Origin: Lentimicrobium sp. L6
Lineage (GTDB): Bacteria > Bacteroidota > Bacteroidia > Bacteroidales > UBA12170
Assembly (NCBI RefSeq): GCF_013166655.1
Contig: NZ_JABKCA010000043.1
Span: forward strand, 1 to 47,776
Length of the DNA: 47,776 nt
Reading direction: 5' to 3'
A model generated the notes under the pieces. It was not told where the DNA came from. It worked only from the letters and a program-made list of their open reading frames with translations, and did no database searches. Both the position numbers and the translations under genes were made by a program. The number at the start of each line of letters is the position of its first letter. Within the stretch, counting starts at the first letter, position 1. Shown here piece by piece: positions 9,574 through 18,021 of this stretch.

Positions 9574-9660
9574 ATTCCATATTCCAATTCAGAATAATAT
9601 GTGTTAATAACTTGATTATTAAATAATAAAATACTATTATTGCATATTCGAATATGGAAT
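9574..9660. promoter_or_regulatory. Palindromic operator region of the HTH/nucleotidyltransferase pair
   Basis: ATTCCATATTC at 9574-9584 is exactly inverted as GAATATGGAAT at 9650-9660, and the second arm is itself part of the perfect 14-bp palindrome CATATTCGAATATG at 9643-9656. These sites end 10 bp before the ATG of the HTH gene. The layout suggests autorepression by the HTH protein, with looping or two-dimer binding across about 65 bp. Confidence 0.6.
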
Positions 9661-9670
9661 AATTAAGAAA

Positions 9671-10195
9671 ATGAAAACACAACAAGTTAGTATGAGTCCA
9701 CTTGATATAGTGGTGCTCTTAAAAATTATCAGTTTGAATCAGCAAGTTTGGCATCAAAATTCTATGGCTGAGGCCTTGGGCATTAGTCAATCGGAGATCA
9801 GCAAATCATTAGCACGCTCCAAATATGCTGGTTTATTAGACCCGTCGGGTAAAAAAGTAAGACGAGTAGCTTTTGTAGAGTTTCTACAATATGGACTTAG
9901 CTATGTTTTTCCACAGCATCCAGGAGCTATTATTAAAGGGGTTCCTACTGCTCACTCTGCCCCTCCTCTAAATACTAGCATTCAAAGTCAGGAATTATAT
10001 GTTTGGCCATCGGCAAAAGGAACTGCAAGAGGACAAAGTATAGTTCCCCTTTACCCTTCCATACCACAAGCAGCCTTAAAAGATTTCAAACTCTACGAAT
10101 TATTAGCCTTAGTTGATGCTATAAGAGTTGGTAGAGCCAGAGAAAAAGAAATAGCCATAAAAGAACTGAAATTAAGAATACTACATGGAGAATAA
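9671..10195 (+). CDS. Helix-turn-helix regulator, probable antitoxin
   Basis: This 174 aa protein has a winged-helix-type N terminus (residues about 10-60, with SMAEALGISQSEISKSLARS as the recognition part). A conserved-looking C-terminal part contains GVPTAHSAPPL, YVWPSAKGTARGQSI and LYELLALVDAIRVGRAREKE. I recognise this as a family usually found upstream of a nucleotidyltransferase gene. The stop overlaps the start of the next gene by 11 nt, so the two are co-translated. A palindrome directly upstream fits autoregulation. The antitoxin role is inferred from context. Confidence 0.8.
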   Translation: MKTQQVSMSPLDIVVLLKIISLNQQVWHQNSMAEALGISQSEISKSLARSKYAGLLDPSGKKVRRVAFVEFLQYGLSYVFPQHPGAIIKGVPTAHSAPPLNTSIQSQELYVWPSAKGTARGQSIVPLYPSIPQAALKDFKLYELLALVDAIRVGRAREKEIAIKELKLRILHGE

Positions 10196-10877
10196 AACCA
10201 TCAATATAGCCAATGTGGCTCAAGTAGCCAAGGCTTTAGCAGAACTGAAAGAGCAAATGGTGTTTGTAGGAGGAGCCATTATCAGCCTTTATGCCGATGA
10301 TCCATCTGCAGATGAAGTTAGGCCTACTGGAGATATCGATATGACCATTAGAATACTAAACTATAGTGATTTCATCAAATTGAATGAGCGATTGGCTGAA
10401 TTAAACATTTACCCAGACCCCAATGGTCATGCCATTTGCAGCTATTTATATAAAGATATTCCTCTTGATATCATGTCTTCAGAAGATGGCCCTCTAGGAC
10501 CATCTAATTCATGGTATAAAATAGGTTTTGAAGATTTGCAATATATGGATGTAGAAGGTGAAGAAATCCAATTATTTACAGCTCCTTGTTTTCTAGCCAC
10601 CAAATTTGAGGCCTATTATCAAAGAGAGCCAGTCCCAGATTACCGTCTTAGTCATGATTTTGAAGATATTATTTATGTGTTGGATAATCGGATATCTATC
10701 GTTGAAGAAATACAAAAGTCCCCAGAAGTATTAAAAGATTTTCTAAAAACTGAATTACAAAAAATCATGGATGACCCCCATGAGGAAGAGATTTTATCAG
10801 CTCACCTACACCCTTTCATTCTTGAAGAACGGTATCCGATTCTAATAGACAAAATCAAGAAAGTTATTAATATCTAA
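10185..10877 (+). CDS. Nucleotidyltransferase-fold protein, probable toxin (AbiEii/MNT-like)
   Basis: This 230 aa protein has the nucleotidyltransferase signature: GG at residues 29-30 in VFVGGAIISLY, followed by DID at 50-52, the metal-binding carboxylates. It continues with a region typical of AbiEii-like or DUF-type nucleotidyltransferases (LATKFEAYYQR...DFEDIIYVL). Such enzymes transfer nucleotides to tRNA or protein targets and act as toxins with an HTH partner. It overlaps that partner by 11 nt. Both catalytic motifs are intact, so activity is expected. Target and substrate cannot be deduced. Confidence 0.8.
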   Translation: MENKTINIANVAQVAKALAELKEQMVFVGGAIISLYADDPSADEVRPTGDIDMTIRILNYSDFIKLNERLAELNIYPDPNGHAICSYLYKDIPLDIMSSEDGPLGPSNSWYKIGFEDLQYMDVEGEEIQLFTAPCFLATKFEAYYQREPVPDYRLSHDFEDIIYVLDNRISIVEEIQKSPEVLKDFLKTELQKIMDDPHEEEILSAHLHPFILEERYPILIDKIKKVINI

Positions 10878-10970
10878 GCATATTTATTTCTGTGAATCAA
10901 GTGGGGTTGGTAGGAGCTGGAAGATGGGTAAATAATCAAACCTTTTGGCAAGAACAACAACTAATTTTTA

Positions 10971-10990
10971 TTTTGTCAATATTGACAAAA
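10971..10990. repeat. Perfect 20-bp palindrome TTTTGTCAATATTGACAAAA
   Basis: This is the most complete copy of a palindrome whose core GTCAATATTGAC recurs at four other places in the window (27992, 34409, 41224, 41403). It lies at the left of a repeat unit that runs to the tRNA-Ala fragment. It could be a protein-binding site or the end of a miniature element. Confidence 0.7.
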
Positions 10991-11009
10991 ATAACCTCTC
11001 CAAAATTGA

Positions 11010-11177
11010 TTTTTCAATCATCAAACTGGAGTGCCCTTTTAAGGTGCCAAAATGCTACAAAATGCGCTATTTTGTGCACTCTGCATTTTTCAACTATCTG
11101 ATTAACAACAATGTAAAATAATGACTTATCCACTGGCAGTCAAAAGGTCAGCGGTTCGATTCCGCTATTCTCCACCC
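11010..11177 (+). repeat. Dispersed repeat ending in tRNA-Ala fragment, copy 1
   Basis: About 165 bp is repeated at 39310-39477, with the shared stretch TTTTAAGGTGCCAAAATGC followed by similar text up to the tRNA fragment. No gene is present from 10878 to 11422; this repeat, the terminator after it and AT-rich sequence are all that I see there. Confidence 0.7.
11132..11174 (+). other. tRNA-Ala(GGC) 3' fragment, probable attachment-site scar
   Basis: The sequence runs from the anticodon loop (CTGGCAG, anticodon GGC) through the anticodon-stem 3' strand, variable loop AGGTC, T arm (AGCGG-TTCGATT-CCGCT) and acceptor 3' strand ATTCTCC plus discriminator A. U at the position-70 equivalent fits the G3-U70 pair of alanine tRNAs. 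The 5' half is absent. Integrases commonly recombine in the anticodon loop and recreate the 3' part, so this is best read as an att remnant. A perfect terminator follows. Confidence 0.65.
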
Positions 11178-11185
11178 ATATTATC

Positions 11186-11220
11186 AAAGAGTTACAAAAT
11201 TATATTTTGTAACTCTTTTT
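11186..11220 (+). terminator. Rho-independent terminator after the tRNA-Ala fragment
   Basis: A 14-15 bp perfect stem (AAAGAGTTACAAAAT paired with ATTTTGTAACTCTTT) with a 3-nt loop is followed by a run of T. It sits 12 bp after the tRNA fragment, where a tRNA terminator would be expected. The equivalent position of the second fragment also has a hairpin. Confidence 0.8.
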
Positions 11221-11422
11221 TATTTGCAAGCCATTTGCAAGCGAAAAATGAATATGCTGGATAAAAATACATGGAGAATCATTGTATTAAACAAAAATGG
11301 AAGTATTACATCCTATCATTTTGCTTTGATTAAGAATCTCAACTGATTAAACTCTTAGTATATTTAAAAAACATTCAAGTTTAAAACATATATTTTTGAC
11401 AAGTATTTTTAGTTATTATTAC

Positions 11423-12979
11423 TTATTGTCTTTCAAATATTGCATCTATATCATCATGAGTTGAAATCCTATCATGATGAACTCCCACATCGTTGTCATA
11501 AGAATGATCCTGGCTTTCTATGTAATCGTTAGCCATTTTCTCGGGATCTAAATCACGAAGAATATCTGTATAATCAATTTCAATTTTTTGAAGAACCGTT
11601 GAGTTGAAATCAACTAAGTATGTTTCCAACTGGTTAACAATCTCTAACTCAATCCCAGATTCATCAATTTCATAATCGTCAAAATAGCAATCTGACAAAC
11701 TGTTAGGGTAAGAGTAATCTTTTATAAAAGAATAAAAATCAATATCAAAATCGTTATTTTTAGCTATATCATATAAATATGCTTGGATTTGGTTCTCTAC
11801 TAAGCGTAAGATATCTTCATTATCAATATTATATTTTTCTATGAAATCTAAAATTTCCTTTAATGTATCCTCATCTAATGTATATAAATCTTCATCAAGA
11901 AACCCTGCTAAAAAATCAAAATGATCAATCTTAATTCTAGGCTCAAAATCTGAAAGAATATAAAGAAGCTCAGATAATTTATTCCCATAAGCATTTTTTG
12001 TTTTTATTATTGTTTTTAGGAAGTATTCTATCCTACTAACTACAGATTGATTAAAAAAATCTAGATAACATAATAAAATGAGAAAATCCCAATCCTCTAC
12101 TTTAAGTTTTTCATCAAAAAAGTGATCAAATAATCCCTTTTGAATGGCCTTATAGCCTTTTTTATTCTTGTGAGGATATAAAGTGTTTATGAAAATAATG
12201 GAATCTTCTGTTCCTAAAGATTTTAAAATGTTTGTTATCAGCTCTGTATCTTGAAAATATGTGTTAATAATGAAATCAGCAATTGATGGATTGAAGAGAG
12301 TATATTCAAAACAATCTCCTGATGTTTGATTTCTATTCAACAATGATTTGGTCGCTAATCTCCGTATTGCATTAAAGCTTTTATCAGAATGGTCTCCTAG
12401 ATTTATCGCATGAATTTTAATAAATTTGTTATAAGCTTCTTGAAGTTTACTTTCACTGATTCGACCATTATTGAAAACAGTCAAAAAGGTCAGAGCTCTA
12501 ACAGGATCGTCAGCTTGATTTTGAAAATAATCAGCCCAGATTTCTTCAGGATTATCCAGTTTTTCATTAATGTAATTCCAATATACATCAGGTGTGACAC
12601 TTCCAACTCTTTGAGAATCTAACACAAATTCGATAATGCGAGGATTGAAATTATTGTGATTTATAATCCTTTTATAATTCTTTTTATTATAAATTTCATC
12701 AATATAGGATTTATCCAGATTTGAATGAAATATGTGATTATACAATATCTTTGCCTTGTCTATATCCGTTAAACTCTTTATAGTTATTAAAAATTCATTA
12801 TCACGAACTTTTCCATTTTGGAAAATATGACTTAAACCATATGCCTTATTGAGAATGTTTGTCCTAGATGTAAGGATGAATTTTTTTGTATTGTCTTTAT
12901 TATGGAAAAGCCAGTCACATTGACCACCCTGTGCCAATCTGATTGACCACCCCTTAGTTTCACCGAGAAAAGTTATCAT
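11423..12979 (-). pseudogene. STAND-type NTPase (nSTAND3-like), N terminus lost to IS21-like element
   Basis: The frame encodes 518 aa, of which the first 25 or so (GWSIRLAQGGQCDWLF) are translated IS21-like terminal sequence. The genuine protein begins at KKFILTSRTNIL, which matches the sensor region late in the NTPase domain of STAND proteins, so Walker A and B are missing. The rest is a helical, acidic region that would follow the NTPase domain in nSTAND3-type proteins, which are frequent in antiphage systems. The frame ends in a normal stop. I consider it a gene fragment. Confidence 0.7.
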
Positions 12980-13204
12980 TACATTATCAATTAGTTATTC
13001 AAATTAATCTGTTTATTTGTCGCCTAACTTCTATAGCAACTCAAATACAGGATTAAGCAGAGTAGGTGAGTGTTCTTTTTTAGGGTGGTCACATTGCTCT
13101 GGCGAACATGGTCAGTTTGCTCTGGCTTTGGGTGGTCAGTTTGCTCTGGCTTTGGGTGGTCTGTTAAATTCGGCTAAGGGTGGTCCAGAGCAGTGTTTTT
13201 TCCA
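12903..13204. mobile_element. IS21-like miniature element, copy 2 (non-autonomous)
   Basis: This 302-bp element has the same ends (TGGAAAAG and TTTTTTCCA) and order as copy 1, but one extra unit of the GTTTGCTCTGGCTTTGGGTGGTCA repeat array (split here over 13118-13160). It carries no transposase genes. It cuts the 5' end of the STAND gene in the same relative orientation as copy 1 cuts the zinc-ribbon gene. It accounts for the gene-free stretch up to 13312. Confidence 0.75.
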
Positions 13205-13312
13205 GTATGCCCTATGGAAGCTGATATAAGTTGGTCAAAAATCTGACACATTGAAAATGCATTCTTCTTTGCCCTTTTCAACATCTAAAACTTTCCAGAA
13301 GCTTTCAATTTT

Positions 13313-13765
13313 CTATTTAGATTTTTTCAATACTTTTATTTGCCATAAAACATTCAAAGCCTTCCATTCACCATTGTATTTAACCATTTGTAAGTACTCA
13401 ACATAATCAGCAGACTCAACTCGTATGCTTGCGATATCTTCACAAATATCAAGCATCTCTATTTTATCGTTTTGTTTATCTTTAGGTGTGTGTTTTCCAT
13501 ATCCTGCAATAGTATACTGCATCATTGTGTTGTAGGATAAATTATTGACGACATCGTTACCTGTGTGCTCATAATTCCGTATGGTTCTTTTTACCAATTC
13601 CGGATGGAGTACCTTGCTCATTTTCAGAGAATCGCCTTCGTACCAGGCCTGACTATATAGGCTTGCAATTTTTAATACCTCTATTGAGTCCTGCATTATT
13701 TGTGCGTTTAATGACAAAGTGAATGTCAGGAAAAACCCTATGGTGATCATTTTAGTTTTTTTCAT
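13313..13765 (-). CDS. Exported lumazine-binding-like (NTF2-fold) protein
   Basis: This 150 aa protein has a signal peptide (MKKTKMITIGFFLTFTLSLNAQ) followed by an NTF2-like fold: ASLYSQAWYEGDSLKMSKVLHPELVKR near the start and WKALNVLWQ at the end. This is the pattern of the Lumazine_bd_2 / SnoaL-like proteins common in Bacteroidota. The function is unknown, probably small-molecule binding in the periplasm. It is the last gene of a long minus-strand operon, 4 bp after its upstream neighbour. Confidence 0.75.
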   Translation of the reverse strand: MKKTKMITIGFFLTFTLSLNAQIMQDSIEVLKIASLYSQAWYEGDSLKMSKVLHPELVKRTIRNYEHTGNDVVNNLSYNTMMQYTIAGYGKHTPKDKQNDKIEMLDICEDIASIRVESADYVEYLQMVKYNGEWKALNVLWQIKVLKKSK

Positions 13766-13769
13766 CTTT

Positions 13770-16010
13770 TTATTTGATTTTTATAAGTTTCTTGATGTTT
13801 ATAACATCCTCATTTTCACAATCAATTTTAATAGCTTTTAATATAAACTCTTCCGCTTCATTTCGTCTATTTGTGCTAAATAAGATAAAAGCCATATCAG
13901 CATACGCTCCAGCATTATTGCTATTTGCTTGCAGACTCTTTTGGATGTTTTGTTCGGCAGAAATGTAGTCAACTTCATTTATTTGAGCTTTGGCTAAAAT
14001 ATGATATGAATCTTTTCTCCTGAAATTATAGGGGTCTGGATATGGATCAAGTTCTATGGCTTTTTCTAATACTTCAATTGCTTTTTGATGCTCTCCTCCT
14101 AATAAATAATAATATCCCAATTGAGAAAGCATTTCTGCGTTAATCTCTTCATGGTCTTTGACCATTTCTAAAATTTTAACAGCCTCTTTTACTTCTTTTT
14201 TCTTTTCGAAAAGATCGTTTGACAACTCATATTGGGCATAAACATTTTGAGGATCTTGTTCTATTATTTTGCTATGAATTTCAGTAGCTTTTTGATAATT
14301 ATGATCTTCCCTATAGAGGTTTCCTATTTCTATTGGTAGACTATGATTTTGGGGGAAGAGACCGGAAGCGCTGTCCAATAAACTAATAGCAGCTTCAATA
14401 TTCAGATAATTTGATTTGACAATGTATGCCTGAACAATATTATCAATATAGGAAGGTTGATTGATTAATGATTCTATAAAATGATATAGGTCAATATCTT
14501 TGTCAATTAAGTCTTCTCTGGTATTAATAAATGCTGCAGGTAAACCAGGCCGCTTTTGTGTTGAAAGATATGCTTCAATTCCTTGTGCAAAGTATTCTCG
14601 TTCATTTAAATCTGCATACCAATCAAGCGTGTAATTTCCTCTTTTTGCTTTTATATACAATGACTTCAGATCTAAAGTCTGTTTTGGAGTAAATAGCCAG
14701 TGAATGAGATGCCCAAACTCATGAAAAGCAACATTGTACTTTCCGAAAGTATTTTCTATTTGTTGAATTTTATTGCTTGTGGTATGATGGCCACCCTGTC
14801 CTTTTAAATCATCACTTAACCTCATCCCAACCGTTCTTGTTCCGCGAGTATTTTCGAGGTGAGGGCAATTCCATAACAAATGATGGAAATCCATAAAGTA
14901 TACCGTAGAACCTGAAATATAAATTGCTTCCATAAAACCCTTAAAAGGTTCAGTATTAATGAGGATATTCTTTTGTAATATTTCATCACAAAGGTGAAAA
15001 TTGATAAAAACTTTTCGAAGAAAAGGAAATTCATTTGGGGTTTCTTTTTTAGAAAAATCGTATTTAAACTCTTGTATTAGAATATTGTGTTCATCTTTTA
15101 ACTTTCTCAGAGATTCCGCAATAAAATAATGTGCTATGCCATAATTTGGTTTTCTATCTAAAATGCTAAAAGCATGGTTTATACATGCTCTATAATTCTT
15201 CATATGGAATTCAGTAGCAGCTTTTAGTATCAACATATCAATATCCAAAGTAACCTCATCATATTCCATCTTCATTAACAAATCTGCTTTTTCAAATTGG
15301 TTATGCATTAGGAGGCTATCAACTTCCAAAAGACTTTTTTCAGTGGTTATCATTACACTTGAGTATTCTGCAGGAGAATATCCTCTCCCTAATAAGTGAT
15401 GTGCAGCATAGTTTAATGGATTTGATTCTAATGCTCTATTAAGATATTTAGCACTTTCATTTATATCATTTCCATATCGGGATAAGTAGCCTCCCATTTC
15501 ACAAAGTGCTTCTGAGTTTGTTGAATCTATTTTCAGTGCTTTATTAATTGCATTTAAAAAAGAATTAATATCACGGTTTTTATTCAAAACATTTGCATAA
15601 TTAATCCAGCTAACAATATGGTTTGAGTCTATTTCTATTGCTTTCCGAACATATTTTAATGAAGCATCTATATGGTTAAGATCAAGAGCAATAAGTGCTT
15701 TACAATTCAGGGCATCAACATTAATAGAATCCATTTCCAATGCTTCTGAACATAAACGCTCTGCTTCTTGATAATTCATTGTAAAATAGGCCCAATCAGC
15801 TTGTAGAATTAGTGAGAAAATGCTGTCTGGGAACTGGGTTTTGACTGTTTGAGTATATTCTTCAACCTCATTAAACCGATAGTTACTTTTAAACTCCTTA
15901 ATCTTTTGCTCGGCCTCTTTTATACTAGAAATTTTAAAGGCGAGATCTGAATGCTTTCTGTTACATGCAAAGCAAGAAATTAATATCAAAATGAATAAGC
16001 TATATCTCAT
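13770..16010 (-). CDS. TPR lipoprotein with HExxH metallopeptidase-like centre
   Basis: This 746 aa protein has a lipoprotein signal (LISCFAC) and TPR repeats over roughly residues 35-330 and again 530-740. A central non-TPR domain contains FHEFGHLIHW at about residues 428-437, a HExxH zinc-binding motif. The domain also has YADLNEREYFAQGIEAYLS, which could supply the third zinc ligand (Glu), as in gluzincin-like peptidases. It is expected on the outer or inner membrane, facing the periplasm or surface. TPR arms flanking a peptidase suggest a multi-protein scaffold. It is the penultimate gene of the operon. Confidence 0.8.
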   Translation of the reverse strand: MRYSLFILILISCFACNRKHSDLAFKISSIKEAEQKIKEFKSNYRFNEVEEYTQTVKTQFPDSIFSLILQADWAYFTMNYQEAERLCSEALEMDSINVDALNCKALIALDLNHIDASLKYVRKAIEIDSNHIVSWINYANVLNKNRDINSFLNAINKALKIDSTNSEALCEMGGYLSRYGNDINESAKYLNRALESNPLNYAAHHLLGRGYSPAEYSSVMITTEKSLLEVDSLLMHNQFEKADLLMKMEYDEVTLDIDMLILKAATEFHMKNYRACINHAFSILDRKPNYGIAHYFIAESLRKLKDEHNILIQEFKYDFSKKETPNEFPFLRKVFINFHLCDEILQKNILINTEPFKGFMEAIYISGSTVYFMDFHHLLWNCPHLENTRGTRTVGMRLSDDLKGQGGHHTTSNKIQQIENTFGKYNVAFHEFGHLIHWLFTPKQTLDLKSLYIKAKRGNYTLDWYADLNEREYFAQGIEAYLSTQKRPGLPAAFINTREDLIDKDIDLYHFIESLINQPSYIDNIVQAYIVKSNYLNIEAAISLLDSASGLFPQNHSLPIEIGNLYREDHNYQKATEIHSKIIEQDPQNVYAQYELSNDLFEKKKEVKEAVKILEMVKDHEEINAEMLSQLGYYYLLGGEHQKAIEVLEKAIELDPYPDPYNFRRKDSYHILAKAQINEVDYISAEQNIQKSLQANSNNAGAYADMAFILFSTNRRNEAEEFILKAIKIDCENEDVINIKKLIKIK

Positions 16011-16032
16011 AAGTTTTATGCTTTTGGTTCTG

Positions 16033-16842
16033 TCAGTTTTTATCTATCTTTAGGATAAACTTATCCCCTTTGATTTCAGCACAATACACTTCTGTTTGAA
16101 CTTCTTTATCTTTAATCAATATTGCGAATTTTTTATACTCATTTTCTTTATTTATGTTATGCATTGGGAAAAAATACTGTGCTGCGAATTGTTTCATTAA
16201 ATACTTAGCCTGCAAAATGTATTGCGATTTCTCCCAGGGATCTGAATTTGAAAAAACGATATCAATTTTTTCAGTTTTTGATTTTAAATACTCATAGTCA
16301 TTTTTATAATCCCCTTTATAGTCGCCATTGTGATAAATAACAATTCCATCAATTATAATTAAAAATGCAGATTCGAATACTCCAGAATGTTTAGAGTTTA
16401 TTGTATATACCTCAATTGTTTCATCTTTGTAGTGTGATCGTGGATTTCTTAAACAATGATATTTTTCTTCTGATGAGAAATCCCAACCAAAGAAATAAGT
16501 AATATTTTCGATTTTTTTATCCCAATCGAGAATTAGAGGATCATAATGGTCACCATGTTCATGCGATGTAAATATAAATACATTATAGTCTTTTATTTCA
16601 TCAGGATCTATATAACCAGATAGCAGATTCTTGACGGGTTGTTTTTCCCATTTAAAATCATACTTTTCCTGATAATCAAAAATGAGGAAGTTGCTCTTCG
16701 TTTTTATTGCCCATCCAGAATGACCCAGATACACAATGGAGATTTTATTATTATTCAAATCTAGAGGGTTTCTGTCACTTTTCTGAGCCTTTAATGTTGC
16801 CATTATAACAATTATACCACAAACCAATAATATTTTTCTCAT
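16033..16842 (-). CDS. Exported metallo-beta-lactamase-fold hydrolase (UlaG-like)
   Basis: This 269 aa protein has a signal peptide ending in LKAQ. The metallo-beta-lactamase fold begins with IVYLGHSGWAIKT and carries the metal motif HEHGDH at residues 94-99, with later His and Asp candidates (HSGVFESAF, YHNGDYKGDY). The family resemblance is to UlaG-like L-ascorbate-6-phosphate lactonases and RomA-type proteins, but substrate specificity is not readable. It is in an operon with exported proteases, with gaps of 22 and 44 bp to its neighbours. Confidence 0.85.
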   Translation of the reverse strand: MRKILLVCGIIVIMATLKAQKSDRNPLDLNNNKISIVYLGHSGWAIKTKSNFLIFDYQEKYDFKWEKQPVKNLLSGYIDPDEIKDYNVFIFTSHEHGDHYDPLILDWDKKIENITYFFGWDFSSEEKYHCLRNPRSHYKDETIEVYTINSKHSGVFESAFLIIIDGIVIYHNGDYKGDYKNDYEYLKSKTEKIDIVFSNSDPWEKSQYILQAKYLMKQFAAQYFFPMHNINKENEYKKFAILIKDKEVQTEVYCAEIKGDKFILKIDKN

Positions 16843-16886
16843 CTTGTTAAGTCTTTTTTTATTCTTATCCCATCCATAGGTGATTT

Positions 16887-18005
16887 CTATTTTATCAATA
16901 CAATTGGCTTGTTTTGTAGCCCTTGATTGGATGTTAACCGAATGAAATAGGTTCCATCTGCAACTCTTCTTCCTTTTGAGTTTTTACCATCCCATGAGGC
17001 AGAATGATTGCCGTAATCCTTCATTTCATCCATCAGAATATTTACTAAATTCCCATAAGGATCATAAACTTCTAGCTTGATTCTAGTTTGATTATAAATT
17101 TGGAAATGTATAGTTGTTTTATCATTAAATGGATTTGGATAATTCTCCAGAACGATATTAGAATTGTATAATTCCTGCGAAACTATAGCACTCGGTGTGA
17201 GAAATATTTCTGCCCAATCATTTTGCCAATAAAGAGTAATAAGTAAAGAATTGTTTAGGGGGTTAAAAGTTGGGTAAATGATATAATCATCCTCATAAAA
17301 CAGCTCAGGTTCACTACTAAAATTAGGGTCGAATTTATATATCCCAGGCAGTTCATAACCTGCGATATAATAATTGTTTTCCAAATCTTTTGCTATACCA
17401 TCGCTACCTGCTAATGATGTATTGGCCATTGTATAAACTGTAGAGTCGGTTAGATTTACTGCAAGAACTGGAGGATTGGGTTTGTCAAGACAAACTAATA
17501 TTCGATTGAACTCAGGCTCATAAAGCAAGCCATTTGGTCTATCAATTCCATTACCCTCAGCAAAAACCCAAAAATCTCTTGTAGCCGGATTGATTTTGAA
17601 AACCCTATCTCCAAATCTTTCTGTAGCGATTATATTTCCTGAATTAACGGCAACTAATCCTGTCAATAGACTGACTCCCTCATCAGATAAATTCAAATCC
17701 ATAACTAACGATCCTGTTTCCAAAGAGTACCCCTTAATTCTGCCACCCAAAGCTGTTCCATATATCGTATCATCAACGATTGCCAAGGCATCTATCATAC
17801 CAGCATTTTCAACAAAGTAGCTTTGATTACCAAGGTTGTCAATTGCAACTAAATCTCCTCCACCTCCATAATTCGATACTAAATATCGATTGTGCATCGA
17901 ATCAATAATGATTTTTTGTGGTTGAATTAATAAGTTCTGTGCATTTATTGATAGAGTGGTGATTAGGAGCACTGTTAAAATGATTACTTTTTTCATATTA
18001 TCCAA
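16887..18005 (-). CDS. Secreted SMP-30-like propeller with T9SS sorting domain
   Basis: This 372 aa protein has a signal peptide (ILTVLLITTLSINAQ) and a beta-propeller like SMP-30/gluconolactonase or NHL-type proteins (GLLYEPEFNRILVC, DGIAKDLENNYYIAG). A C-terminal type A sorting domain begins with LENYPNPFNDKTTI and ends PIVLIK. It should be secreted or surface-anchored through T9SS. A start at the fourth codon (MKKVII) is equally plausible. It is the only T9SS cargo in the 13-gene operon. Confidence 0.85.
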   Translation of the reverse strand: MDNMKKVIILTVLLITTLSINAQNLLIQPQKIIIDSMHNRYLVSNYGGGGDLVAIDNLGNQSYFVENAGMIDALAIVDDTIYGTALGGRIKGYSLETGSLVMDLNLSDEGVSLLTGLVAVNSGNIIATERFGDRVFKINPATRDFWVFAEGNGIDRPNGLLYEPEFNRILVCLDKPNPPVLAVNLTDSTVYTMANTSLAGSDGIAKDLENNYYIAGYELPGIYKFDPNFSSEPELFYEDDYIIYPTFNPLNNSLLITLYWQNDWAEIFLTPSAIVSQELYNSNIVLENYPNPFNDKTTIHFQIYNQTRIKLEVYDPYGNLVNILMDEMKDYGNHSASWDGKNSKGRRVADGTYFIRLTSNQGLQNKPIVLIK

Positions 18006-18021
18006 TTATGTGGTGTAATTA

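Noticed and set aside
10892-11101. 69 aa plus-strand frame after the nucleotidyltransferase gene
   Set aside because: It lies in the dispersed repeat and palindrome, has no protein-like composition and is not kept in the second repeat copy.
11100-11180. Possible tmRNA (ssrA) 3' end
   Set aside because: The anticodon loop CTGGCAG, class I variable loop AGGTC and U70 fit tRNA-Ala(GGC) better, and no tag-encoding region is upstream.
13017-13229. 70 aa frame with repeated GGQFALALG
   Set aside because: It is translated from the IS21-like terminal repeats, so it is not a gene.
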